This document shows, piece after piece, positions 17,131 to 29,038 of a stretch of 48,770 nt of DNA (position 1 is the stretch's first letter; each line of letters starts with the position of its first letter). A program made the position numbers and the translations under genes. A model generated the notes under the pieces. It saw nothing but the letters and a program-made list of their open reading frames with translations, did no database searches and was not told the DNA's origin. Source of the DNA: Phlegmacium glaucopus (taxonomy: Eukaryota > Basidiomycota > Agaricomycetes > Agaricales > Cortinariaceae); contig MU130354.1 in assembly GCA_015039465.1 (NCBI GenBank), forward strand, positions 303,293 to 352,062, in the 5' to 3' direction.

Positions 17131-19890
17131 TCAATTTTTAGAAAAAAAGTTGGCAGGCTCAATCTGTTGGCTCTAGCTTATGTGCACTGGCTTATATACA
17201 ATACCTGCTCACTCTCTGGGACGTTGGGCACCCTGTCAGGGAGTTGGGAGGTGCTTAAAATAACATGTAATCAGGTACCAATCCAGGATGACCCAGGAAG
17301 TGTTGTTCTATTCTTGGACACATGCCATCACAGCCATCAAAATTGCATATTTAGATCACCATCAGACATATGTCATCAAGATCAATTGTTTGTGTGCCTG
17401 TCCATCACTACCACTTACCAAATATGGTATCCATTTCCCACCCACCCAATGTTGTCCTGCCTGCTGTCCTCAATGATGAGCTTGTTATCTCCACTGTTAA
17501 TGCCCCAATTCCCTCCATTTTTTTTGCAATATATGAGGTATTCTCACAATTTATTCATAATATAATGTTAAAATTATGAATATAAATCCAGGACCACTGT
17601 AAACCACTATTTAATTATTTATCCTGATAATCATCACTGGTTGCTCTCTACAGGAAGGTTTATTGACATAAGGAAGTCCACAGATTAACACTAATATACT
17701 AGATCAGTCTGGGAAATATGTTTAGTAGGGGTTTTTTTTTTTTTGTCCATTTAGGTCTTCGGAATGTAGTTCCATGCAGACTTTACAAGCTTATTCTATG
17801 GACTAAACTACTGAGGCCCCTAATGCCTTTCTCCCTCCCCACGATCTCACACCGCACTGCTGAGGTACATCTGAAATGCACCCATTCCCAGACAGTCCAG
17901 CACAGAAACACTGTTTGCATGAGCATCACTTGACGTGGTGGAGTAGTGATCCAGGTTTCTTTCCATGATTTGCACATCCAGGTTGGCAGAAACACCCTCT
18001 ATCTTTTAAGTACCCGACTGATGTGCAGTAGGTATGGTTTATTAGGTTATAGAGTCATAAGAACATGTCCATTCCAGTAATGTACCAAGATGTTACTTCA
18101 CCTGCTAAATGATATGATTACAGCCACCATAGCCCTTCAGGAAAACCAGCTGTATATTGTGAAAGGGATATAATTAATTTATAAGGAGCTACAATAGTCA
18201 TTTTGGAGCTCTATAGAGTGATACTCTATCATGTTCCCCAAGGACCATAGTCTTACCTATGGAGGCTGTAGAATGAAATGTGCTTATATTGTTGGACATA
18301 GTGGTGGTATAGAGGTATGTTAGTGTATCTAATATACTCATATTTGGAGCCCTTTCAATAAATCATAAGATATGGAGGAGGGGAAGGTGTGGTATCTTGA
18401 TCAATATTACTAGCATTCCCTACATATGAATAACCTGTATCTACTATATATAAATGTTGATTTATATATTAAATAGCTCCTTTATTGTGGGGAAACCAGA
18501 ACAGCTAAACAAGGACAATGGTTGAAGGCTTTTGAATTTAGTTAGATATTTCATTCTTTTCATTCTCTCTTTTATTTCTCACCTCTTGGACCTGTAACAA
18601 TAAAATTCAAAGTTTTTGGGGGACTCACTGTCATCTACATCAAATTTGAACCAAAAGTTGGGACAGGTGATGAGCTATATGACAGGGATTCATGCACAAT
18701 ACCAACAATCTTGTTCTCAAGGAGAGGAGAGTGTTAGGGGATATTTTCTACACCATAGAACAGTGCTAGAACTTAGAGAAGATGGGTACTGCTAGTAACC
18801 AAGTTTATACAAAGGTGTTGTCTATGGATGACACCTGCTGCCATATATACAGAAGGACTGAGGTAGCTACCCTAAGCCCTGATAACGATCATATGTAAGT
18901 AAGTAAATATAGAAGGCACATTCCTAGGAACATGCAATAGAGATCTACCCAGAGATGCACATGGGTGCAGTACTAAGGAATGTTTGTATAAACTACTAGT
19001 AACTGTTTGTGTACCATTGTAGTGGGGGGGTGGGATGGAGTATGTAAGTGTGAGTGTGTACCTACATAGTGTCCTCTTACAGAGAGTGGTAAGAGATGAG
19101 AGAGTACAGATGCCTGGCAAAGAGCAAATTGTCTTGCTGATCAAGAAATGCAGCATGCAATTGCAGCAACTGCCCACATGGCTACTGGCAACCAAGTGGA
19201 TGAGGTTGCAAAGGATGCTTCTGAATGTCTTAAAGCAAGGTTAGTATTGGCTAGTGCTTGAAAGTCCAGTCTTTGGGGCTTTTGACCCTTTTTGAGCTAA
19301 TTTTAATAATTTCAAATTTGTTTTATCACATGTAACATACATGGAATTTTGCACTGCATCACAAATTTCCAAATTTGTATGTTTCCTATTTTATTAATTT
19401 CAAACATGTTCCCCTTTTGGAAATTACTCTGGAATTACATATTCCATTCTTACATACTAATTTGCTGTTTTTACTCTCAGATCTTAGTAGCTCTTTTTAT
19501 TCATTTTCAAAGCACAGTACTACAAACAAAAGATATAAAAACATGTAGTTACTTTGTAAATTCAATTCAACAATCAGTCAATCAATCAATCAATGAGTCT
19601 AGGAAATTTGACTAAGCTCTATTCTTAGTACTGTCATTTTTGACAGTACATGACAACCCCCTCTGTTATCACATCTAAGATTGGAAAGGCCCAAGAGTTG
19701 ACAGAGTCAACTCCCCCCCTCATTTAACTTGCAACCAACAACTGTTCCTCACATCACTGTGAACAAAGCATGTAAACAAAGCAGGCCACCTGCCACTCTG
19801 TGCCACAAGGTGGCCAGCCATTGTGTTAAGAATGTATAAATACTGTACTATTGTTTAGATGCACCTCAGTCATTATAACAAGTGACTGAG
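17131..19890. other. CpG-poor repeat-island DNA, no gene recognised
   Basis: Long AT-rich stretch. Frames such as 17011-17565 (plus) and 18872-19195 (minus) lack recognisable domains and consistent splice sites. A poly-T run lies near 17735 and a short CAAT repeat near 19571-19592. Nothing firmer can be said. Confidence 0.4.
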
Positions 19891-19898
19891 GTGAGTGA

Positions 19899-20505
19899 TA
19901 GGGCTGTGCACCATACCTGTAATGATGGGTATGACAGCCAGTTCTTATGGGTAAACACCTGTCCCATTTGGATCTTGAGCTCAGCTTTTGACAGCCATAT
20001 GTCAACAGCTGTAATGGCTGTCATACAGCCTTACAGGTTGACAGGTGTGTGGGCATTTTTGTGTGAAATTCTTAAGTTTTTGCAGATATTTGGCATGAAT
20101 TGCATTGTGTTTGGGCCCTTGTCATTTGAAATTAATTATTTGTGTGATAAATCAATTGAAAATCACACTTTTACTAAGTTTTAGTTGCTTTGTTTTGTCT
20201 TCTTCATTTCAAACTCCATGCCAGCCAATCTATTTTTGTCAAATAATGATGAAATATCTTCCATTCCACATCTGCTGCACTACAAAATGTATTTTTTATA
20301 TAATTAAATATAGTACATTACTCATAAGTCCTAATTTTATTTTTTAAACTCTTACTCACATGCTTTTAATGCAATACTGTGCTGATGGCCATAGTACCTG
20401 TTTACGGCCATTTTTATACCTGGCTGTACTGTCCAGGGTTGGAGGGAGAAATTTACAGCTGTAATTTAACAGCTGTACCTGGAATATGGCTGGTGTGCAG
20501 CCCTA
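19899..20505. mobile_element. hAT-like nonautonomous element with deaminated TIRs and 8-bp TSD
   Basis: 607 bp. Left end TAGGGCTGTGCACCA; right end, read inward on the other strand, TAGGGCTGCACACCA. Flanks are GTGAGTGA (19891-19898) and GTGAGCAA (20506-20513). TAGGG ends and 8-bp duplications are typical of hAT elements. The only differences in both the TIR and the TSD are TG against CA, exactly what deamination of an ancestral CG gives on opposite strands. No transposase is present. CpG is nearly absent throughout. Confidence 0.75.
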
Positions 20506-20545
20506 GTGAGCAATTCCATCATACTACTTACTTTCATCATTAACT

Positions 20546-20585
20546 TACTGTACCTAGATTATTAAACTACTATCTAGGTACAGTA
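20546..20585. repeat. Perfect 14-bp-arm palindrome
   Basis: TACTGTACCTAGAT (20546-20559) is followed 12 nt later by its exact reverse complement (20572-20585). It could be a tiny MITE remnant or a hairpin. Its TACTGTAC ends resemble those of the mariner-like MITE at 22501-22653. Confidence 0.7.
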
Positions 20586-20605
20586 TTAGTCATTATAACA
20601 AGTGA

Positions 20606-21783
20606 CATCAGCAAATTCAGGATTTTTCCATAGTTTGTCATAGTCACGTCACACAAAGTTGTAATTTCCCATAGTATCATATAGTCACATCACCATACTT
20701 ATAGTTCCATAGCATCTCATAGCATCCATGTGATGCGCACCAGCACTGTCCAGCAGTGTATTGTCACACTATTGTCACTCTATCACACTGGCATAGCTTT
20801 GTCACTGTGTCACATTAGAGCCACACATTTTCATTTAAGTTAAATAAACCAGCCCTAAACAAAGTCCGTGCGCAAAGTTGATCTTTACATATATGGGAAT
20901 TTTTTTGTCACTCCAACTTTGTTACTGCGCATCTGTTGCCACGTCTACCCTCTTCTCAACCACCACCATGTACTCTGGTGTTGCGTGGGTGGCGCCTGTT
21001 GAGCCCATTTTATTTTTTTTAAATTGTTTTTTAACTAATTAATACTACTGTTTAGGTTCTACCACTGACAACGCCAGATGCTCACTCTTAGCTATGGCCT
21101 CGTCATTTACTCAGCTCCTCCCCATCAAAATAGGTTTGCTTTGGTACATCTGATACCCACCCACCCCCAGCATACTACCATGACCACTAACAGCAACAAA
21201 TGACGAGTCACATACCTACCTCCTAGCCCCAGAAGGTGGCAACGAGTGCTGAGCGCCAAGCACCAAGGTGAGGAGTTTTTTGAATTTCTTACTGTTCTTT
21301 TTAAAAACTAACAAATTGCTACTTTTAGCTACAATTTCGACAACCTCAACTACCCAGCCCCTCCTCCCCATCCAAATGGGATGTGAGGGGTTTGTTTCGG
21401 GCCGTTTCAACACTCCAACCACCTCTGCCTGTTTTCGACACACAACAGCATCCAACACCTCATTTACGAACCTACTATTGATAGTATGGGTAGTACATAT
21501 ATGATATGACTCAGACTCTGTGTAGATAGTTGAATATGATTTATATATATATTAATTTTCCTTATCCTTGCGTGAACTCGGAACATTAGCTTTCTAGCCT
21601 CAGATTGAATAGTATATTGTAATATTAACCCTACCCTATATAGCACTGTATAGTAAATATATAGCACCCCATAGTGTGACCGTGACACTTGACAGCGCTG
21701 TAAACAAAGGACCCTTTGCTATGGCACTATGGCGCTGTACGGTGCTGTCCAGTGCTGGTAAGCAGACCCCGAGTTTGCTGATG
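20606..21783. mobile_element. TIR element beginning CATCAGCAAA, about 1.2 kb
   Basis: Left end CATCAGCAAATTCAGG; right end, read inward, CATCAGCAAACTCGGGG. The imperfect inverted repeat differs mainly by C/T and G/A. A related end occurs at 34415. CpG is clearly more frequent inside (20870-21790) than in the flanking island, so this is a later insertion. No clear target duplication was found and no transposase is recognised. Frames at 21216-21504 overlap on both strands without domains. Confidence 0.55.
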
Positions 21784-22500
21784 GACTGAGATTATTAAAC
21801 TACTGTAGGACAATCACAGTAAGAATGCATGAATTGACATTTATCAGAATCACTTGTGCCATTTCAATTAGTTCATCCATCATGCATCACAGAGCCTTTG
21901 GTTGTGGATGAAATTGAGTGTTTGTCCCTGGTCACATTGGGAGTGGCCAATGGTCAAAAACCATTCTCAAAAAATCTCAAAAATTCAAAATTCAAGAGGA
22001 GATGAAGCCTGATAGTATCTGGACAAATTTTTGGCTGAAATTTGGAATATGCCACAGGTCACTATGCCCTTGGACAGAGATGCAAATTTGTCCAACCTGT
22101 CCCAGGTCACACCCCCAGACAAACTAATTGAAATGGTACAGTACTATCTAGGTTCTAAATTTCAACATTGGCTTTTGCTGAGCTTGCAGGACCTTGAGCT
22201 GACTATGGACTTACTGAGATAGCATTGCAGCTACACCTGCAATTCACCAATGGCAAGAGTGCAACATCATGCAGGAATGGGATGAAGACCGAGTCAATGC
22301 TGTGTGAATTTGAGTTTTAGACTACACCTTGTGATTTTTTTTCTGTCTGCTTTATGCTCTTTCATGTGTTGTTCTTGGACTTGCCACATTATCTGTAGAT
22401 TGTGCTGTTCACCTGTGTTCAGTGCCAAATGCGATCTAATACAAATAAAAATAAGCAAAATATGTACTATGTAGTAAAACAAGTTACTACCAACTAACAT
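21784..22500. other. Island DNA between TIR element and MITE
   Basis: CpG-poor, AT-rich. Frames at 21918-22222 (plus) have no recognisable domain. GATTATTAAACTACT occurs at about 21791 and also at about 20557, on either side of the 20606-21783 element. Confidence 0.35.
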
Positions 22501-22653
22501 TACTGTACTATTTCATTCAATTCGGCAGTCACATGACTTTTTTGCACTTTTGAGAAATTCCAAAAAATCGGATAAATCGAAAATAAATTAAATCTGGGGT
22601 CAAAAAAAATCGGCGTGACGCGTGACTGCCGAATTGAATGAAATGGTACAGTA
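22501..22653. mobile_element. Mariner-like MITE, 153 bp with 32-bp TIRs
   Basis: Left arm 22501-22532 (starting TACTGTACTATTTCATTC) and right arm 22622-22653 are inverted repeats with a single T/C difference over 32 bp. The element starts and ends with TA, consistent with a Tc1/mariner TA target. The interior is AT-rich and noncoding. Confidence 0.75.
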
Positions 22654-22829
22654 GTTGTGGCATACAAATCTAGAGGTTCCTGGGAATGTCAGATGCTGTC
22701 TATTACTTGAAGAGTTGATGATTTCTTTGTAAAACCAAACCCTGGTTCGAAGCTCTCTACATATTTCGGAATGTTTTGTGCTCGTAATGAAAAAGTGATA
22801 GCCTGCAATGCAGACGAGCAAGACTTATA

Positions 22830-22903
22830 TGGCCAACGTGGGGATCGAACCCAAGACCTTCGCGTTATTAGCACGACGCTCTAACCAGCTGAGCTAGTCG
22901 GCC
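22830..22903 (-). tRNA. tRNA-Ile (anticodon AAT), inverted copy
   Basis: Base-for-base identical on the minus strand to the tRNA at 10706-10779, with the same stems, AAT anticodon, A and B boxes and no intron. Flanking sequences differ. The two genes point towards each other across the repeat island. Confidence 0.95.
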
Positions 22904-23233
22904 GATATGCAGTGTCAATAAATTGCTTTACGTGGTCTGTTTAACGACAAGGAGACGGACACAGAAACCAATTGTCGCGAATGCAATGTGAAAGCTGATT
23001 GAAAAAGGCGAAAGGAGACTCATCAGCTTTACCTTCTTAGTTTTCTTGGCGATATCTCTAGTGCTCAGCATTTCAGTACTTGAATTCTTGCGTCCCCCCA
23101 ATGTCGGTGTCGACGACAAATTAAAATGAAATCCGAGCCTCGCAAAAAGGAGAACGAGGATCAACTATCTAATGTGTAGAAATTACATACATTTTACTTT
23201 TATATCTTGATGTAACGAACAACTTAATCAAGT
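22904..23233. other. Intergenic between tRNA and RPC25
   Basis: Normal-CpG DNA including the 3' untranslated region of RPC25. A minus-strand frame (22928-23164) has no recognisable domain. Nothing else is supported. Confidence 0.4.
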
Positions 23234-24221
23234 TCAGCTCTGATCCATGTCTTGGTCTTCTTCTACTTGTGTGGCTCCATTCCACCACGCAACAGGACCA
23301 AGCCCTTGTTCCGCTATCGAACACTTCATATGTGGAATAAAATCAAAGTCAGCAGAAAATCCACAGACTACACGTGGTTACTCACGCAAACAGTATATGG
23401 CGCTCTCTTAGGCTCTCTCTTTACTTGAAGACCTTCGCTCAACTTCGGGGGACCAGGTTCATCATCATAAAACTCGTCAGACTCGACCCGTACACGCACA
23501 ACTTCGTTTCTCTCAATATACATCCGTTCTGTGACTGGGGTATCTAGCAGCTCAGTACTTGAGGTAAGGGAGGAGTCTGGGATCCAGAAGTGGCAGCGCT
23601 CATTTGGGTCGCTAGCAATTAAGAGGAGGCGATGAGTAGGGTCGATAATAAAGGGACTATGAAAAAAAATGACATACAACGCGCTTGGTTGAGGCAGGTA
23701 AGCGGTGGGAATATACATGTCGTCGAAGAAACCGAGGGTGACTGTAAAACTTGTGTCGTTAGAACTTTGATTGAGATTTGAATAACATGAGATTAAAGGA
23801 AAGTGATAAAATAACGCACGCCGAATGCCATCTTCATCTGACGACTTGACTTTGGCAATAACCACTTCTGACGTGAACGGTCGAAATACAACCAACCGAA
23901 ATACCACTAAAACTCTTCAATAAGTCATAACCTCCCCAAAAGAATAAATTACTCACCTTTATACCACAAAAAACCATCTCCATACCTCACTTTGCCTTCG
24001 CCTGCTTGGGATAGGTCAAAGACGCAGATACATAGCCCTACGTCGTGTAACACGCGATTCGCGTACTTTTTATTGATCTCTGAAATGAGCGCATCTTCCG
24101 GAGGTGCTCCGAAATTGGAAGGATGGATCGCCATCGTGTCCTGGGGTAGTCAGACTATTTGTGAGTCATCAGTTTAGGATTTAGTTTGTGATAATACCTT
24201 CATGATAGAGAGTTGGAACAT
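23234..24221 (-). CDS. RPC25: RNA polymerase III subunit RPC25 (POLR3H/Rpc8 homologue)
   Basis: Rpb7-like stalk subunit of nuclear RNA polymerase III, acting with RPC17 in initiation on tRNA and 5S genes. Six exons: 24198-24221, 23957-24140, 23820-23906, 23681-23741, 23386-23611 and 23234-23323; every phase closes and gives 223 residues, near the usual 204-212. The N-terminal Rpb7_N fold begins MFQLSIMKDTMAIHP and includes INKKYANRVLHDVGLCICVF. The S1/OB-like C-terminal domain includes VVFRLVVFRPFTSEVVIAKV, then LTLGFFDDMYIP and DEFYDDEPGPPK, ending WW and an acidic tail. Intron retention would insert nonsense in exons 3-5, supporting the splice choices. Divergent from the mitochondrial carrier gene. 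Confidence 0.93.
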
Positions 24222-24597
24222 GATATAAGCAACTAGAACTCCGAGATAAGCCAAATACGAATTTTATATTGCACCAAAGGAGGCGCGGTGTTGGTCAAGC
24301 TAGCTATGAAGACATGGAAGATGAGAAATAAGGGGAAGCATTTTGGGAAATTAAATATTTTTCAAAAATACCTTATCTTTTTTTCCCCTCCTTTATCGGC
24401 ACGTGATTCGAGAAAAAAACATCCTTCCTTTCGATGTTTGTTGTCACCTCTATCAGTACCTTCAAGAGCTGAACGTTGAACTTGTCGTCGTTGTGGTCCC
24501 GTTCTTGAGCACTCTCAATTCTCGAAAAATTACTATCTAGACCTCTAGAGCTCTATATCTATAGGAATTACCACAACACAACAGACTTTCTACCGCA
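24222..24597. promoter_or_regulatory. Bidirectional promoter between RPC25 and the carrier gene
   Basis: A 376-bp interval between two divergent start codons. It is AT-rich near the centre, with a poly-T/C run (24366-24393) of the sort that often keeps fungal promoters free of nucleosomes. No TATA box clearly dominates. Confidence 0.6.
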
Positions 24598-25745
24598 ATG
24601 ACCACTGTATCGAACGCATCAATCAGTCAACAAATTCCAAGAGCGAACCCTTGGACGCATTTTGTGGCTGGAGGGTGAGCAAAGTCACTGTTTACAATGT
24701 ATTAGTTCCTGAAAGAAGTTTCCAAAAAGGCTTGGTGGGATGTGCGGGGCGATCGTGACGAGTCCTTTTGACGTCGTCAAGACCCGACTGCAGTCCGACT
24801 TATTTCGTCACAAACACGCCGCAGTGGGCATCATGGGCAATTCAGGCGCCATGGTCATGGGTGCGCCACGCACAACAGGCCTTCTGTATAACTTTGTGGA
24901 GACTGGACACATCATACGGTATGTTTCACACGGCATTTTCACCGATGTTCCATTTCTTATTCCCCTTTTCCCTAGGGATATATATCGAGAGGAATCGCTA
25001 CGAGCTTTGTTCAAAGGCCTAGGTCCAACGCTTGTTGGTGTGATTCCAGCACGGTCTATCAACTTCTTCACGTATGGCAACGGTAAACGGCTCATTGCAG
25101 ATAAGTTCTACAACGGACAAGAGAACAGTTGGGTACACTTGTGTGCTGCCAGTCTAGCAGGAATCGCCACAGGTACCGCTACCAACCCTATTTGGGTTGT
25201 GAAAACGCGTCTTCAGCTGGCTCAGGGCGACAAGAAGGTGTTGGGTGGAAGTTTAGCTTGCATCAAGAAGATCATGAGAGAGGAAGGTATTCGAGGCTTC
25301 TACAAAGGCCTTAGCGCTAGCTACCTCGGCGTGACCGAGACTACCATTCAGTGGGTCTTGTATGAACGGTTGAAGAAGCTCAGCATTGCTACCGAAGGCG
25401 GCCAGAGCGGGCTTTCTCAGTGGTTTGCAATGCTGGGAAGCGCCGGCTCAGCTAAATTCGTCGCAAGTATGATTACATATCCTCACGAGGTGTGTCCTCT
25501 TGACCTCATTCCGCAAATACTTACAGATTTCGATTATCAAATAGGTGCTCCGGACTCGACTTCGACAACCGAGAGTTAACGGAGTCGTCAAATACACCGG
25601 TCTGTGGCAGACGCTGAAACTGGTCCTCGCAGAAGAAGGCGCCAGGACGTTGTACAGTGGCCTCAGTGCTCATTTGATGCGTGTCGTGCCAAATGCAGCT
25701 GTCATGTATTCGATTTATGAAGGCATCATCGCTTGGGGTGGTTGA
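24598..25745 (+). CDS. RIM2: Mitochondrial pyrimidine-nucleotide carrier (RIM2/SLC25A33-36 type)
   Basis: Inner-membrane carrier expected to exchange pyrimidine (deoxy)nucleotides for mitochondrial nucleic-acid synthesis. Exons 24598-24674, 24730-24918, 24976-25489 and 25545-25745 close in phase and give 326 residues. Three carrier repeats are visible through the signature P-x-[DE]-x-x-[KR]: SPFDVVKTRLQ (residue 38 on), NPIWVVKTRLQ (160 on; Trp instead of an acidic residue is typical of this subfamily) and YPHEVLRTRLR (258 on). FVAGGLGG opens helix 1, and SINFFTYGNGKR in helix 2 region also fits RIM2. The first intron falls in helix 1. An in-frame start at 24740 would remove helix 1 and is rejected. 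Confidence 0.9.
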
Positions 25746-26330
25746 CGATGAGCTGCCGACCATATTATTAGGCAACCTACTTTCTCCACCCCGACATCTC
25801 CTTGCCCTCTCTTCGCTTTGTCATGATTTAGCTTAACCACCCAACTCCCACCTTATATATCGACCTTCACTTCCACTCTGTGCAATACCCGGCCTTCGCA
25901 CCTCCTAGACCAGACCGAAAAAAAGTACATTCCTACACAATCTCATCCTTGTCTACCCTACAACGCTGCTATTTTCGCTATAATGCCACCTTCATCCATC
26001 GCACTCTCTTTTCCTTGGGGGGGTTTGGCATCGTCTGTATATGTTGCCGTTGCGTTGCATTCCATACCATTGGCACACCTTTTTACCTCAGGCTGTATTT
26101 ATTCCGCTCTCCTGATTTGCATTTTCATTGTAGTACACATTTCGTTCATGTCGACATAATCACCAGATTATAAAATTACAAGGGTATTATGTACAACATT
26201 AAGAAAATCTATTGAATAATCTACACCTCCGAACGCAATGACACAAATAAGTACACTACATGGCTAGCATGAACACAAAGTACATTGGATATCTTACAGG
26301 CCTTACAGGAACCGACGGTTCCTAAAATTA
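25746..26330. other. Convergent 3' region between carrier and CDC4
   Basis: Expected to hold the two 3' untranslated regions. A plus-strand frame at 25880-26173 has no recognisable domain and sits where a 3' UTR is expected; I do not call it a gene. Confidence 0.5.
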
Positions 26331-29038
26331 TCAGCATAAAGCACCTCGTGCTTCCTCAAATCGCTGCCTTCTCCCGCCCTTCCCGTTTCCCAACAAGCTC
26401 CAAATCTCCACAACCGTCTTCCCAGCCCTCTTGCACATAACCGCACAAGTATATTTCATAAATGCCACTTTCCAAATACATTCTCCAGGTTCACCCAACT
26501 CCCTCACAAAATTCCCCGTCTGAGTCTCAAACACTTTGACTCTCCCGTCATTTCCACCCGTCACGAGGAAGTCTTTATCAAATTGGAGAGAAATGACGGA
26601 GGAATCGTGTGCCGCAATCCGTTGCAAGGCCGTGTAGGTGTCTAGACAGAATGTGATCACCCGGCCATCGGAACCGCCTGTAGCGAGGATCGTGGGCGAG
26701 AGTTGGAGTTGGCAGACCAAGGCGGTATGACCTTGGAGAAGAGCTAGGCATTCTCTGTTGGTTTTTTTGTGTGAGGAATGGTTTATTGAAGGGAGAATGC
26801 TCATACCCTGTTTCTGCGTCCCAGACACGGACCGTGGTATCCAAACCACCAGAGGCAATCCTTACACCATCGAATGCAACACAATATATCTGATGGAGGT
26901 GACCTTGTAGAACAAAAATGCATTCCCCAGTATCGACATCCCACAGCTAAACGACGGAAAAAAGCATATAATGAGTATAAACAATCCCTCAGCCACTCAA
27001 AAAACATAGGAGTACTTACGCGACAGGTATTATCATAACTCCCGCTGACGACTCGGTTACCACATACATCCAGACATCTTACGCTCTGATGATGGCCCTC
27101 CAAGACGCGAAGACATCTACCCCTTTGGATATCCCACACTCTCAAAGTAGAATCCCGCGAACTGGTCACTGCGATTGGGCGATTATGCAGTACTCGCAGG
27201 GAACGAATGGTAGATGTGTGTCCATGTAATACGTAGATGCAATGTCTGTACAATAATGAATGCACATCAGATGATGATTTAGAGAGGATGTATGGGGGGA
27301 AAGATATTACCCTGACTCAGCGTCCCATACTCTGACCACTTTGTCGCAACCTCCACTGACAACCAATGAATTGGGTTGACCCCATCCTTGAGAAGCGAAG
27401 CACATGCTACTAGGCTTATCAGGGGTTCTTCCAGGGCCACCCCCAATACCGGGCTGATCTTCCTCCTCCGACGTCGCCGTGCCTCCTCTCTGTGCGTGGT
27501 GATGTCGTCCAGTAGAATCTTCATCCCAAGCAGACTTCGCTTTAAGTTCACTGCCAAAATGGTCTTCATGATGACTGTCGCCTCCACTGTCTTCACGCTC
27601 GCTGTCAGTCAAGGGATCTAGACCAAGAGCGATCCTCATTGCTGGAGAGACGAGGAAATCAAGAGATTCGGAGGGCATGACGTGCATTCCGCCTCTATCA
27701 GCATGTTTGGAGTGCAAGTCAATGCCTGCCACTCCAGCTCGGAGGGTACGTATGGATGGTTGCGAAGAGGAAGCACCCGCGTCTTGAGTGGACGGCCCAC
27801 GAGTTTTCTTTTGCTTCTTTGACGAAGGATCAAAGCCTTCGGCTTTTCCACTACTCCTAGTCTGAGTCTTCTTCCTCTCGGCCCTCGATTTCTTCGGATC
27901 AGCCAACTTATACCCACCGCTACTAACCAAACAGAGACCCCACACTCCTAATTCATGACCAATAAGTGTCCTAGTAAGCACCCCGGTTCGAGCGCTGAAT
28001 ACTTGGATCTTGGAGTTGGCGAGCCCAACAATGACCCAGTCTGAATCCAATGCAAGAGAAGTGACGGTACCATTGTCTGGGCTGACGATAGGGAGACGAT
28101 GAGAACGGAGGAGAGTGCCTCCTTTTCGCCAGTTCGTATCTAGATCAAGATGAAGGAAGAGAGGGAGTCAAGGAAGGATCTGAGGACATACGGATTATAA
28201 AGGACGTCCTGAAGTGTCTCCGATACGAGAAAAGGATATCTCGGTCGTGCTTCGTAATTTCGGCCTTACTTCTTCGTCGTTTCGATGTCCGATCTGATGT
28301 AAGATCTCCTTTCAATAATTGATCCATCTGACGGCGACCCTCAGTATCGATGTCGTTTATATTCTCCTCCGTACCATTATTGCCACCACCCGGCGCCGTC
28401 TTCGACTTAGTACCCAGTCGTTTCCTGCTTTGCTGTATCAATATCCCATCCAGGTGCCAATCATCGAATCCATGTATCTGACACATCCTCTTCCACACGC
28501 TCTCATCTCGCGCAATGGTCCTCCAATGTTTGCTGACTTGGCTTGCACGAGTAAGAGTCTTTGGCTCGTCGATGAATGTCAATGTGTAGAGTGCTAGTTC
28601 TGTTGGCAGTGAGTAAAGAAAATCACGTTTGAGGAGGAGATTGATGGCTTGGGAGATGAATAATAGTTCGAAAGGAGTACATGAGGAGAGGACGGAGGTG
28701 ATGAATTGTCGACGAATGGCTAGGTTTTGGGTGTTCATCATACTGAGAGGTGGGAACGGGATGACTTGAAATTGATGATGTTGGTGGTAACTGTCGGTAA
28801 CAGGTCCTGGAGAGGGTGCAGGTGTTGGTGGAGAGGCTATAGGGATGTAGAGGGTTTGAGAAGAGGTCATGGAGGACGATTGTTGGTGTGATAGTAATGA
28901 ACCTTGGTCAAGATAAGTCGGCCTTTTGTAATCACGATGAGCCTCGAGGGAAAGGGGGCTCTCGTTTATATTTGATGCATCGCTGCTGCTGCTACTACTA
29001 CCAGGCTCATCATGAGGACGTAATGAGGTCGAACGCAT
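26331..29038 (-). CDS. CDC4: CDC4/FBW7-type F-box WD40 protein, SCF substrate receptor
   Basis: Nuclear adaptor that recruits phosphorylated substrates (phosphodegrons) to the SCF ubiquitin ligase, controlling the cell cycle. Five exons: 28192-29038, 27311-28139, 27020-27245, 26807-26946 and 26331-26754, giving 821 residues with all phases consistent. A disordered Ser/Pro-rich N-terminus leads to an F-box at about 139-187 (LYSLPTELALYTLTFIDEP, HWRTIARDESVWKRMC). Two basic clusters (SKRRRSKAE; KKSRAERKK) may be nuclear signals. WD40 repeats follow: LIGHELGVWGLCL, VVRVWDAESG, STLRVWDIQRG, LEGHHQSVRCLDV, NTCRLWDVDTG, TTVRVWDAETG, then GRVITF and GRVKVF, about seven to eight blades. An insert of roughly 190 residues, with acidic and Ser-rich text, interrupts blade 1-2. 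Introns are 52-73 nt. Confidence 0.93.

Noticed and set aside
16805..17134. 109-residue minus-strand frame in the minisatellite
   Set aside because: Open only because the repeat period is a multiple of three; no domain recognised.
25880..26173. 97-residue plus-strand frame after the carrier gene
   Set aside because: Lies where convergent 3' UTRs are expected; no domain.
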